Origin: Sphingomonas glacialis
Lineage (GTDB): Bacteria; Pseudomonadota; Alphaproteobacteria; Sphingomonadales; Sphingomonadaceae
NCBI RefSeq assembly: GCF_014653575.1
Contig: NZ_BNAQ01000006.1
Span: 248,001 to 312,000, forward strand
Direction of reading: 5' to 3'
DNA: 64,000 nucleotides
The notes below the pieces were generated by a model. The model was not told where the DNA came from. It made no database searches and saw nothing but the letters and a program-made list of their open reading frames with translations. Position 1 is the stretch's first letter. Each line of letters starts with the position of its first letter. Below, piece after piece: positions 27,460 to 35,919 of this stretch. Both the position numbers and the translations under genes were made by a program.

Positions 27460-27476
27460 AGAATCCGTAGGATTCT
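27460..27476. promoter_or_regulatory. Perfect 7-bp inverted repeat upstream of parA
   Basis: AGAATCC-GTA-GGATTCT, 62 bases upstream of the parA ATG on the minus strand. It is a candidate operator or partition-protein site for the ParA/RHH pair. Confidence 0.45.
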
Positions 27477-27532
27477 AAGTTAGCACAGTTAAGGCGCCGA
27501 ATTCCGTTTCTGAAACAACGCATTACCGCACA

Positions 27533-27602
27533 TTTCGGTTTCCGATAGCACGAGCTTTCGGTTTCCGATGGCACGAGCCTGCCGGTCAACGATAGCACGA
27601 GC
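27533..27602. repeat. Iteron-like direct repeats beside repA
   Basis: Three 23-24-bp direct repeats in a row. Two nearly identical copies begin TTTCGGTTTCCGAT and end GCACGAGC (27533-27555 and 27556-27578). A third, degenerate in its first half, ends GATAGCACGAGC (27579-27602). They sit directly after the repA stop codon (27604) and before parA. One-helical-turn-pair spacing next to an initiator gene is typical of replication iterons. Confidence 0.7.
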
Positions 27603-27603
27603 G

Positions 27604-28473
27604 TCATCGGTCGATATCCACAGGCTTAAGGCCGACGCGGCGCATCGCGACGTCGAACGGATCGGGGGGAATGGCGACGAAGCGCAGCCGCTCGCGGCCC
27701 ATCGCGAATTCGAGCGCGAGGCGGTATCCCGGCAGCGGCTGACGCCGCACGATATCTCGCAGCGCGAATGCGAACTGCTTGCGCGGCGAGAGCACGCCGG
27801 ACTTCAAATGCAGGTGTGCGAGATCGAAGCTCCAGCCGCCGCGCTGACGACCGCCATGCTTGCGCACGATGCGGTAAAGCCAGCGCTCGAGGCCACCGCT
27901 CAACTCGAAATAGGCGCGGTCGATCGTCAGCACGAGCGCCTGGTCGAGCACGCCGGCATAGAACCAGTCGGGCACGATCAGCTCGATGCCGAGCGGTCGC
28001 CCGTGCGCGTCGAGCCGCTCCTTCCACTCGTTGATCCAGGAAAAACGATGACGCCGGCGCTGCAAGGGCTGGCGGATGGTGGTGGCGACGGTGGTCGATT
28101 GCAGCCGGTCGAGCGCCGCTTTGAGCCGCTCATAGTCGCGTAAGCCCACGCCGCGCGAAATGAAGGTCAGGATGGCATGCGGCGTAGTCGCCATAAGCCG
28201 CGATGTCGGTCTCCCGCGATCGCGCGCCTCGACGATCTGGCTGGCCGCCCAGATCAGGATATCGGCGTCCCAGATCGTCGCCATGCCGTGTTCGGGCGTC
28301 GCCTCGACGTTGATCGAGACGTCGCCCAGCCTGAAGGCGATCGGCTTGACGCGGCGCGACTTGGCGAGGCTGAAGAACGGCCAAGCCATCAGATCCTGCG
28401 CATCGCGCGGCGCGAGGTCGCCGGGGATCGCGCGAAACAGGTCGAGCTGGCCATCGGCGTGGCGCGCGGTCAT
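27604..28473 (-). CDS. repA: Replication initiator protein RepA
   Basis: 289 residues of the replication initiator protein A family: DLMAWPFFSLAKSRRVKPIA near the start, ATIWDADILIWAASQI, TTPHAILTFISRG..YERLKA, and a long winged-helix region (LERWLYRIVRKHGGRQRGGW). This initiator type is found on broad-host plasmids and as repA of Tn4371-family elements. It probably binds the repeats at 27533-27602. Confidence 0.92.
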   Translation of the reverse strand: MTARHADGQLDLFRAIPGDLAPRDAQDLMAWPFFSLAKSRRVKPIAFRLGDVSINVEATPEHGMATIWDADILIWAASQIVEARDRGRPTSRLMATTPHAILTFISRGVGLRDYERLKAALDRLQSTTVATTIRQPLQRRRHRFSWINEWKERLDAHGRPLGIELIVPDWFYAGVLDQALVLTIDRAYFELSGGLERWLYRIVRKHGGRQRGGWSFDLAHLHLKSGVLSPRKQFAFALRDIVRRQPLPGYRLALEFAMGRERLRFVAIPPDPFDVAMRRVGLKPVDIDR

Positions 28474-28495
28474 GACCGGTCTTCCGAGGCGACGG

Positions 28496-28777
28496 TCACC
28501 GGCGCACCGGCCCGGCGGTCGCCGGCACGTTCTGGAAGCGGCGTTTGGCTGGATGGATAACGTCGTGCCCGGCGTCGGACGTCGAGCGGCGAATGCCGCG
28601 ATCGGCCCAGTTGCGCAGATCGTCGAGCGTATAGACGATGCGGCCGCCGAGCTTGTGATAGACCGGGCCCGTCCCGTAGCTGCGATGCTTTTCGAGCGTC
28701 CTGGCCGATAGACCGAGGATCAGCGCGGCATCCGGGGTGCGAAGATAGCGTTCGGGCGGCTGGGTGCGTGCAGGCAT
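28496..28777 (-). CDS. AlpA/excisionase-like helix-turn-helix protein
   Basis: 93 residues. The MerR/AlpA-type HTH is YLRTPDAALILGLSARTLEK followed by YGTGPVYHKLGGRIVYTLDD and LRNWAD. It lies 22 bases upstream of repA on the same strand. Such proteins regulate rep or excision genes on mobile elements. Confidence 0.88.
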   Translation of the reverse strand: MPARTQPPERYLRTPDAALILGLSARTLEKHRSYGTGPVYHKLGGRIVYTLDDLRNWADRGIRRSTSDAGHDVIHPAKRRFQNVPATAGPVRR

Positions 28778-28906
28778 GGTCGTCTCCGGGCGGACGATCG
28801 GCGGCTTTCGCCAGCTCTGTCCGGTTGCCGGTCGTTCTGGCGGACATTGGGCGAGGCGAAGGAGTGGCCAAAACCCACCCCCATGAAAATGTCGCAGCCG
28901 GAGCCC

Positions 28907-29669
28907 TCACCGCCCGGACAGGAGAGCTCGGTAGCCGCCTTGCATCAGACCGCGGGCCTCGGCGATCATGCGCTGCGTGCGTCGCCGTTCGCTCGATGCC
29001 GTCCAGGCGAGAGCCGGAATATCGGCAAGCCAGGGATAAAGCAGCGTGGTCGCGACCTCGCGCGTCGAGGCGCCAGCGAGACGCGCGTCCAGAATGTCGA
29101 GCAGCAACACGAGCCGACGATGCTGAAGGCGGGTCGGGCTGAGCGCGGCCGTGCCGAACAGACGCGGCACGCCCGCCATCAGGCAGCGCGCGGCGTCCGC
29201 CGCCGCGACGCGCACCGGGTGACGCGTCGGCGCCAGCAGGATCACCAGCGCCGCGCCCGGCTCGGTGCCGAGCAGCCAGAGGCGGTTGCGGCAGGACGGC
29301 GTGTCGATCACGAGATGGCGGCCGCCAGCGTCGGTTGCGTCAGCGATCGGCGCTATGGCGGGCGGTAACGGCGCCGCCGCGGCGAAGCCGGGCGGCGCGG
29401 AGATGAGCGTGACGACGCTCGCCGCGGTGTCGGCGCGCCATAGCGCCGGCGCGGCGCGCGGCGGGCGATCGGGATCGAAAGAGACAGGCCAGCCCCCACT
29501 GCCGGGCCAGCCCTCCCGTGTCGGAGCTGACGTGGGGCCGACCGCGCGCGCGCCGTGCGGCGTCCCACGCCGTACGATAGGCCGGATTGCGTCGCAGGAA
29601 CTCTTGCGCGAAATCCGCCAGATCATGACTGGCGTAGCGGTCAGGCCGGCTCGGGCGTGATGGCGGCAC
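28907..29669 (-). pseudogene. DUF6499/DUF2285 transcriptional-regulator-like gene, apparently frameshifted
   Basis: The two halves of one familiar protein are in different frames. From a GTG at 29669 the first frame reads RYASHDLADFAQEFLRRNPA and ends the domain at RQWGLA (DUF6499-like). The continuation FDPDRPPRAAPALWRADTAA and the whole DUF2285 domain down to AEARGLMQGGYRALL (stop 28907) are in the +1 frame. The switch falls at about 29486, where dropping one base would give an intact protein of about 253 residues. It may be a real mutation, a sequencing error or, less likely, programmed frameshifting. It is upstream of the HTH-repA genes on the same strand. Confidence 0.7.
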
Positions 29670-30013
29670 AGTCGCGATGATCGGGCTCCCGGCCCACTCG
29701 GCCTGGCGTCAGGCTGACCGGGTGCCCGAAAGGGCAGAAGACCCGGATTCGGCATGACCATGGCCCGTTCGGGCGGGAGCCGGCGGCAACGCCGCCGCCA
29801 GAATTCGGGGTATTGAAGAGCTGCGCGGTCTCCACCCTTCGAAAATCGTGGAGCGGATCCCGCGCGGCTGTACGTTGCGCTGCAGATCGCTCTCCCCGCG
29901 TACGACCAACCAATGGCGCGTCCTTGCGTACAATCGGATCTGCACGCTTCCGCAAATACGCCTTTGTCCAATTACGGAAATCCGTATCTGCGATCTTCCG
30001 CAGATGCGAAAAA
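29670..30013. promoter_or_regulatory. Intergenic region with short direct and inverted repeats
   Basis: About 340 bases upstream of the DUF2285-HTH-repA genes. CTTCCGCAAATACG (29947-29960) recurs as CTTCCGCAGATGCG (29995-30008), 48 bases apart. Between them is TACGG-AAAT-CCGTA (29973-29986). CTGCG/CGCAG also pairs around 29988-30003. The region is less GC-rich than its flanks and is the natural place for the rep-operon promoter and its operators. Confidence 0.45.
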
Positions 30014-30042
30014 GGCGCCCCGCCCGGTTTGGGCGGGGCGCC
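30009..30042 (-). terminator. Rho-independent terminator of the DUF736 gene
   Basis: A perfect 12-bp stem, GGCGCCCCGCCC (30014-30025) with GGGCGGGGCGCC (30031-30042), and a 5-base loop. On the minus strand it is followed by TTTTT (30009-30013). It lies nine bases after the stop of the gene at 30051. Confidence 0.9.
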
Positions 30043-30050
30043 GTGTCGGC

Positions 30051-30374
30051 TCAGTCGTTGGTGGCGCGACGCCCCCGCGACCAGATCAGCGTGTAGCCCG
30101 CGCCGTCCGCGTCATCGAAAAGATTGGCGAAGATGGGAGCGGTGAAGCTCGGATCGTCGAGCTTGACCGAGAGATAATCGCGCTGTTCGGCGGAGCGCTT
30201 GGCCCAGGCGGCCCCGATCTCGGCGCGGCCGACGTAGATGCGGTGGCTGGGGGCAGCGTCGTTGCTGCGGCTTTCCTCCGGCACGATCCGGACGCCCTTG
30301 GTCTGGACGCTGAGGGTAACGATCTGGCCCTGAAATTCCGAGCCGACTTTCTTGAAGCTGCCGATGTTCGCCAT
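30051..30374 (-). CDS. DUF736 family protein (second copy)
   Basis: 107 residues from the ATG at 30374 (MANIGSFKKVGSEFQGQIVT). The DUF736 hallmarks are HRIYVGRAEIGAAWAKRS, RDYLSVKLDDPSFTAPIFAN and YTLIWSRGR. It has the standard N-terminus of the family, unlike the divergent copy at 25100. It is monocistronic with its own terminator. The function is unknown; the family is typical of alphaproteobacterial plasmids and ICEs. Confidence 0.9.
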   Translation of the reverse strand: MANIGSFKKVGSEFQGQIVTLSVQTKGVRIVPEESRSNDAAPSHRIYVGRAEIGAAWAKRSAEQRDYLSVKLDDPSFTAPIFANLFDDADGAGYTLIWSRGRRATND

Positions 30375-30811
30375 GATGCTAGTCCTTCGTTTGTCGGGGC
30401 CGCCCAATGCGGTCTCGATGGCGTCGAGGAGCCGGAGGCGAGCGCCGCCGCAGCTCTGCCCGCAGCACAGCGAAGGACCGCGCGACCGCCGCTTTCTTGT
30501 CTCGCGAGGAATGGGCTTTAGCCCAGGGGAAGAAAGGGGCGGGCGCGCGGTTGCGGCTCAGGCGCTCGAGGCGCAGCCGTCCTCCGGCTAGACAGCCATC
30601 AACGAGACCTCAGGCGGCCTCGATCCCCCGAAAGACGGCGCGTTGTGCGACAGCAGATCCGAGAAGGGCCTCGCGGACTGGGGCGACATCACCCTGCCGG
30701 CCAGCCGGCGCCCCGAGCGTGACGGACCCGCACCATCCGCTCTCCTCCCACCCTCCCCCTCGAGCGGCGCGTGGCGCTGGCCGCCTGCTCCGAGCCGATA
30801 CCCGACAGCGA
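30375..30811. other. Gap with a small palindrome
   Basis: About 440 bases without a convincing gene. TGGGCT-TT-AGCCCA (30512-30525) is a perfect short hairpin. The rest is GC-rich; open frames on both strands here are low-complexity (Arg/Pro/Ala) and not credible. The promoter of the DUF736 gene should be at its left end. Confidence 0.35.
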
Positions 30812-31228
30812 TCAGTCTCGAAGCGGGCGGCCTCCAGGTTCGGCGAACTTTCGCCACGCGATCGATCCTGCGACGAGGGCCGACCCCGCTGCCGCGACGC
30901 ACCCGAGCGCGCTGCCGACGACCGGCGCGGACAGGCCCCAGACCATAGGGAAGGCGATCACCGCGACCGGGCCTGCGAACGCGATCAGGATCAGCCCCCG
31001 CGCCAGCGGGGTCGAACTGCGCTCGATTGCGACGCGACCGAGCGCGGTCACCGCGAGCGCGACGCCGCCACCGGCAAGGAGCGCTTGCACAAATGAGCCG
31101 TCCGCGCCGCGGACGACGAAGAACGCCGCCAGCCCGGCCAGGAGCGGCAGCGCGTTGAGGGTGACGGTGAACATCAGCCGCATCATATAGAATGCGACGA
31201 TCATCAGGATCGGTACAGCCAAGAACAC
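30812..31228 (-). CDS. Small polytopic membrane protein, unknown function
   Basis: 138 residues starting with GTG at 31228. A perfect AAGGAGG lies six bases upstream (31235-31241 on the complement), which decides this start over longer frames. At least four hydrophobic helices are present (FLAVPILMIVAFYMMRLMFT, LPLLAGLAAFFVV, ALLAGGGVALAVTALG, GLILIAFAGPVAVIAFPMVW). I do not recognise the family. It lies 240 bases downstream of parB inside the mobile-element backbone. Confidence 0.7.
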   Translation of the reverse strand: MFLAVPILMIVAFYMMRLMFTVTLNALPLLAGLAAFFVVRGADGSFVQALLAGGGVALAVTALGRVAIERSSTPLARGLILIAFAGPVAVIAFPMVWGLSAPVVGSALGCVAAAGSALVAGSIAWRKFAEPGGRPLRD

Positions 31229-31433
31229 GAGCGTCCTCCTTACGACCAAGGTCGTCGAACGCGCTCTCCACCGCCACCACAGCGCCAATGTTTTCCTTCT
31301 CTACAACATCTTGGCCGCTCGCAAAAGACCCGCCGATCCTGAGACACGGAACGCTGCGGATACGGACCTACTGATTTCCGGATCGCCGCGCCGCGTGCCG
31401 CAGGCGCGCGGCGCGGCCGGATTTGGGCACCAA

Positions 31434-31459
31434 GAGACGGCGGGCGGACCCGCCGTCTC
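31434..31459 (-). terminator. Hairpin after parB
   Basis: An 11-bp perfect stem, GAGACGGCGGG / CCCGCCGTCTC with loop CGGA, nine bases after the parB stop on the minus strand. No strong T-run follows, so termination may be weak. Confidence 0.65.
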
Positions 31460-31467
31460 GCATGGGT

Positions 31468-33267
31468 TCAGGCCGCGACCGCCTGCGGCTGTTCGTCGTT
31501 GTCGGGTTCGGCACCGCTCGCTTCGTCCTCCGGCGCGACGGGACCGGGTTCGAGCGCATCCAATGCCGCGATGACCTTGGCATGGGCCGCGACCGTGCCG
31601 ACGCCACCGCGCGCGGTATAGGCGCACGGCGGGAAGGTCATCCAGCGCGGCACCCAATGCTCGCGTTTCGCGCGACCGTCGACGCCGCCGAGATGGTCGG
31701 CGATGATGCGCCGCAGCGTCTTGCCTTTTTCACCCGCATTGGCATCGGCAACCGCCGGTCCCGCGACTTCGGCGACCATGCCGAGCAGCACGTCCCGATC
31801 GCGGATCAGGTCGAGCAACGCCGCATCGGCCTGCCAATAGTGCTCCATCCGCACGCCCAGATGCAGGCCGACCGCTTCGACCGCCGCGCTGCCCGCCGCA
31901 AGGCTCTCGCCCATGACGATCGCAACCACATCGAGCACCGCCGTGTCGGGCAGGTCGAGCAGGCGGAGGAACAGACCTGCCGGGCCGGACGGATCGCCAT
32001 GACCTCCCAGCACATGCGGCTCCTCGGGCGAGAAGCCGAGAAGACCGAGGACGGCACGCCGCCGTGCGTCGAAATCGGCTTCCCCGCGGGCATTCTCGAC
32101 GCTCTCCGTCACGGCATCGTTGCGCGCGAGCTGCGGCTCGGGCCGCACCGCCCACAGAGGCGAGCCAGTGATCGCATGCGCGACCATCAACCGCAGCGCG
32201 ACGCCGGGCGTGTCGGTCAGCGCGGCGCGCACGGCGGCGTGCCGATGGAGATCGACATAGGTCTGAATGGTCCTGGTCACTTCCGGACGCGCGGGCTTAG
32301 GCGCGGCAGCCGCCCCCTCCCCCTTGGCGATCCGTGCGGCATCCTTGCGGCTGATATAGCCTTCGTGAAACACGACCTCGCCGGTGGAACGGACATCGAC
32401 ATAGATGCGTCCGCCTTTGCGCTTGCCCGCCTTCTCATAGTCCCAAGAGGCGAACTGCTCGGACGGCGGCACGATCACGACATCGCGCCAGCCTGCGTCG
32501 CGATAGGCGGCACGGCGCGTCTCGATCTCGGCATTCTGGGCGGTCCAGAACGCCTCGCTGTCGGCGAAATAGCGCTCCTCGCCGAACAGGTCGGTGACGA
32601 TCGCATGCGGGTAGGACTCGACGTCGAACAAGGCGCGGGAGACGGCGATCGAAGTCCCACCGAACAGCCAGGCCTTCAACTGGTGGCCGACAGGCGCGCG
32701 GGCGTCGGGATCGTCGAGCAAGGCCAGCCATGCCTTTTGCTGGCTTTTGCTGGCGAGCGTCAGATGGCGGACGGTGCAGCGATCGATCTTCTCGGCCGCG
32801 TACAGGCTGCGGATGCGCGGCAAGAGGTTGCCGAGCGCCAGCACGCGCTTGATGGTCAGATCGGGCAGGCCGAAGGTCGTGCCAATCTCGTCGATCGTGC
32901 GACCCTCGCGAACCAGCCGCGTGAAGGTTGCCCACCGGGTCACCTCGTCGGCGTCGAGCCGCGCCATGTTCTCGATCAGCGACGCTTCGATGGCGGCGGC
33001 ATCGTCGCCGTCATCGAGGATCGCGCACGGCAGGGGCTCGGCCTCGCCGCGCTCTTCCGCAACGATCTGCGCCGCATGGAAGCGGCGGCTTCCAGCGACG
33101 ATCTCAAATGCGTCAAGCGCTCCGTTGGGTCGGACCAGCAGCGTCTGGAGCACGCCCCGGCTGCGCACGGTCGGCAGGATGTCGGACACGTCCGGGGCTT
33201 TCTTCGCGTAGCGCATGTTGGTCCTGCTGACGGACAGCTTGTCGAGCGCAATAAAATCGAGTTTCAT
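31468..33267 (-). CDS. parB: ParB/RepB/Spo0J-type partition protein
   Basis: 599 residues, about twice the size of chromosomal ParB. The N-terminal ParB nuclease/CTPase domain includes LPTVRSRGVLQTLLVRPNG and the GSRRFHAAQ box (59-67). The HTH region is WATFTRLVREGRTIDEIGTT. A long C-terminal region (about 250-599) resembles the element-encoded ParB of Tn4371-like ICEs and plasmids. It is expected to work with ParA in maintenance; its distance from parA (about 4 kb) is normal for this backbone. Confidence 0.92.
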   Translation of the reverse strand: MKLDFIALDKLSVSRTNMRYAKKAPDVSDILPTVRSRGVLQTLLVRPNGALDAFEIVAGSRRFHAAQIVAEERGEAEPLPCAILDDGDDAAAIEASLIENMARLDADEVTRWATFTRLVREGRTIDEIGTTFGLPDLTIKRVLALGNLLPRIRSLYAAEKIDRCTVRHLTLASKSQQKAWLALLDDPDARAPVGHQLKAWLFGGTSIAVSRALFDVESYPHAIVTDLFGEERYFADSEAFWTAQNAEIETRRAAYRDAGWRDVVIVPPSEQFASWDYEKAGKRKGGRIYVDVRSTGEVVFHEGYISRKDAARIAKGEGAAAAPKPARPEVTRTIQTYVDLHRHAAVRAALTDTPGVALRLMVAHAITGSPLWAVRPEPQLARNDAVTESVENARGEADFDARRRAVLGLLGFSPEEPHVLGGHGDPSGPAGLFLRLLDLPDTAVLDVVAIVMGESLAAGSAAVEAVGLHLGVRMEHYWQADAALLDLIRDRDVLLGMVAEVAGPAVADANAGEKGKTLRRIIADHLGGVDGRAKREHWVPRWMTFPPCAYTARGGVGTVAAHAKVIAALDALEPGPVAPEDEASGAEPDNDEQPQAVAA

Positions 33268-33356
33268 CGGTCTACTCCTTGTGAGTGCCGGTCCCGTCCT
33301 TGTTGATCGCTGGGGTAGCGGGACCGGTTTGGATTGCGGCGAAAACGCGCCGCGCG

Positions 33357-33764
33357 TCAGCCGTCCGTGGGATCGGACGAAAGCTCGGGGTCGGGCGCGG
33401 GGTTCTCGCGCCTCAGGATGGCTTCGGCCCTCAGGATCGAACCCGTCACGCGTGCGGCATGCGCCCAGCGCGACAGCGGAAAATCACTGGCGAAACCGAT
33501 ATCCCGCTCGATGCCGAGGCCGAAGGGCAGGCGGACGCGCGCCAATTCGCACAGGCTGAAATAGCCAAGCTCGGGACAGCCGAAGCCGAGATCGGCAAGG
33601 CCAAACAGCACGTCGCCGTCGTCGTCCAGCTCGGTCGCCAGCCATGTGGCGTGACCAACGGGATTGAACAGTTTGAGGACGGGCGCGGGATCGTATCCGG
33701 GCAAGCCCGCGCTCGTCGCATTGGCGCGCAGCGCCGCGCGCAGCGCAGGGGTCAGCAGTTCCAT
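33357..33764 (-). CDS. DUF2958 family protein
   Basis: 135 residues from the ATG at 33764 (MELLTPALRAALRANATSAG). The DUF2958 core includes PVLKLFNPVGHATWLATELD, LFGLADLGFGCPELGYFSL and LGIERDIGF. The family is typical of plasmids and ICEs beside ardC and parB. The function is unknown. It is 37 bases downstream of ardC. Confidence 0.9.
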   Translation of the reverse strand: MELLTPALRAALRANATSAGLPGYDPAPVLKLFNPVGHATWLATELDDDGDVLFGLADLGFGCPELGYFSLCELARVRLPFGLGIERDIGFASDFPLSRWAHAARVTGSILRAEAILRRENPAPDPELSSDPTDG

Positions 33765-33801
33765 AACTGGGATCCTTTGCTCTGAGAGGAAGGCGCGGCG
33801 C

Positions 33802-34842
33802 TCACGCCGCCTCGTAAAGCGCGACGCCCGGCGCAGCGGCTTCGTGATGACGCGCGAGCAGCCACTCGGCGGCCTTGCTCGCGGCACTGGCAGCCCGAAA
33901 GATCGCGCGCGCATCGCCGCGCAGCACGTCCAGCCACGAGGCGAGATAATCGGCGTGCCGCACGGTCGGCACGATGCCGAGCGCCGCGCAGAGGAAGGCC
34001 GAGCCGAGTTCGGCGACCAATTCCTCGCGGGCATAGCCTTCCGATCCGAAGGCATTGGCCAGATCGCGGGCGAGCCGCGTCTTGTGCCCGGTTGCGTGCG
34101 TCAGTTCGTGCAAGGCCGTGCGATAGTAATTGATCGGCTCGAAAAACGCGGACTGCGGCGGCACCACGACCAGGTCGGGACCGGGCGCGTAGAAGGCGCG
34201 CGACCCACCGACCTGAAACGCGATACCGCTGGCAGCGATGACCGCCGCGGCAAGCGGCACAGCGCAATCGTCGGGGAGAGGCGCGGGATCGGCCGCCCGC
34301 CCCTCGCGCAGGCCTTCGCATTGCGCCACGTTGAAGACGGTAAAGCGCTTGAGAAAAGCGACCTGCCGGGGCTGACGGGGTTCGCTGCCCCGCAGCGAAC
34401 CCTGACCGCCATCCCCCTCGCCGGTCTCCGCCGCGCGCGCCTTTTCGCCTTCGGGCGTGAAGCGATCGGCATAGACCACGGTGGTCCCGCGCTCGCCCTT
34501 TCGAACGCATCCGCCCGCTTCGAGCGCCTGCCGGAAGGTCAGCCAGCTCTGCGAGGGATAACCCCGCTCGATGACGGTCGCCCACAGGATCAGAACATTG
34601 ATGCCGGAATAGGCCCTGCCCGTCAGTGCATTGCGCGGCATGCCGGGCGCGACCGCGCCGCCTGCCTTCCACGGCTGGACCCAAGGAAAACGGCCTGCCT
34701 CCAGTTCCGCGACGATCCGGCTAGTGACCTCTTGATAGAGGTCCCCGCGTGGACTGACCGGCTCGGGCGAAGCGACCGCCCCCTGCCCCTTGCTATTTCC
34801 CGACCGCCGACCCTTGGCACGCGCTGTGTTGCTCGACCGCAT
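33802..34842 (-). CDS. ardC: ArdC-family antirestriction protein
   Basis: 346 residues. The N-terminal ssDNA-binding domain includes DLYQEVTSRIVAELEAGRFP and LTGRAYSGINVLILW. The zincin-like metalloprotease domain carries HELTHATGH (245-253). ArdC proteins protect incoming single-stranded DNA from host restriction, which suits a conjugative element. A Glu-rich insertion (about 128-160) is low-complexity. It is the first gene of the ardC-DUF2958-parB set. Confidence 0.93.
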   Translation of the reverse strand: MRSSNTARAKGRRSGNSKGQGAVASPEPVSPRGDLYQEVTSRIVAELEAGRFPWVQPWKAGGAVAPGMPRNALTGRAYSGINVLILWATVIERGYPSQSWLTFRQALEAGGCVRKGERGTTVVYADRFTPEGEKARAAETGEGDGGQGSLRGSEPRQPRQVAFLKRFTVFNVAQCEGLREGRAADPAPLPDDCAVPLAAAVIAASGIAFQVGGSRAFYAPGPDLVVVPPQSAFFEPINYYRTALHELTHATGHKTRLARDLANAFGSEGYAREELVAELGSAFLCAALGIVPTVRHADYLASWLDVLRGDARAIFRAASAASKAAEWLLARHHEAAAPGVALYEAA

Positions 34843-35406
34843 GGCTCACCTCCAACACCGCCCAAAACCACCATGGCCACCCCCGGAAAGCGGGGGTTGG
34901 GCGGCGAGAGCGACTGGAGAGGCCCGCTTGAGCGGCGGCTGCACCCGAAGGGGCGAAACGTCAGTGGAGCAGTCGGGCATAGCCCGACTTGCGGCCGCCG
35001 CGGGCGGGCCTAGCAGGGAGCGCCGACCATCCTCCGCTTGCTGGGAGTGGCCACACAAAGACGCCGTCGCGCGAGCGCGGCGCCCATATCTCGGACGGCA
35101 GTGCCGGCCGGCCCAGCGATCGTTACCGCATGGCCGAGACCCGTTAGGGACTCCGGGGGTGCGCTTTGGCGCAGCCTAGAGCGCGGTCGCGCGTCAGCGC
35201 GCAGGGCCCTCGTAATGTTTCCGCCAACGGGCTTTCTTCGCTTTCAAAACGACTTGATCGCCTGACCCACACGTCATGAGCTTCGCCCATTTAGATTTTG
35301 AGGTAATCTCGGCACGGCCCCACGCGACCCGGTGCGGAAGCGTGGGTAGAAATTAACCCGCGCCGAAGATAGGAACGCCACAATTGCCGATGCCTGGAGA
35401 GTGATA
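34843..35406. other. Intergenic region between ardC and mucR, possible element edge
   Basis: 564 bases between divergent genes with no convincing ORF. A perfect hairpin AGTCGGGC-ATA-GCCCGACT is at 34971-34989. GC drops towards 35260-35400. The element backbone ends at ardC and chromosomal-type genes begin soon after, so an end of the mobile element may lie here or before 36424. I saw no tRNA fragment or matching att repeat. Confidence 0.4.
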
Positions 35407-35919
35407 TTGTCCGACGAGAATGCAATCAACGCGGTTGAACTGGCCACAGACCTCACGATCGCCTGGCTCTCCAACCAGAACAATCGACTGTCGCCTGAAG
35501 ACGTGCCAGCATTTCTGCGGACGATGCACGCAACACTCACCGAACTGGCGACCGGGGCGACAGGTCCTGACACTGCCTCCGATCACGCAGCAGCGGACCC
35601 GCAGTACACGCCCGCCGTCACCGCGCGCCGCTCGCTGTCGTCGAAGGATCACATCGTTTCGATGATCGACGGCAAGCCGTACAAGACGCTCCGCCGACAC
35701 CTTTCGACGCACGGCATGACGCCCGAGGAATACCGTCAGCGCTACAATCTCAAGGCTGACTATCCGATGGTCGCCGAGAATTACTCGGCCGCGCGTCGCG
35801 ATATGGCGCTGAAGATTGGCCTGGGCGCGAAAGGTCGGCAGGCCAAAGCGACCGTCGTCCCCGCGCCCGCCGAAAAGGCGCCGGCAAAGCGCGGACGCAA
35901 GCCAGCGCAGCCGGCCTGA
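35407..35919 (+). CDS. MucR/Ros-family transcriptional regulator
   Basis: About 170 residues from a TTG at 35407 (MSDENAINAVEL). GGAGAG lies six bases before it, whereas the upstream GTG at 35401 directly abuts that motif and cannot use it. The Ros/MucR domain runs from SSKDHIVSMIDGKPYKTLRR through EYRQRYNLKADYPMVAENYS. The first zinc ligand of classic MucR (Cys) is Ser here, while the Asp and both His remain. Lys/Pro/Ala-rich tail. It probably regulates surface, motility or element genes. Confidence 0.9.
   Translation: MSDENAINAVELATDLTIAWLSNQNNRLSPEDVPAFLRTMHATLTELATGATGPDTASDHAAADPQYTPAVTARRSLSSKDHIVSMIDGKPYKTLRRHLSTHGMTPEEYRQRYNLKADYPMVAENYSAARRDMALKIGLGAKGRQAKATVVPAPAEKAPAKRGRKPAQPA

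Noticed and set aside
30588..31280. Minus-strand frame overlapping the small membrane protein
   Set aside because: Arg-rich, and it overlaps the hydrophobic gene that has a perfect ribosome site.
31423..33306. 627-codon plus-strand frame opposite parB
   Set aside because: ParB is clear on the minus strand with its GSRRFHAA box; this frame has no domain.
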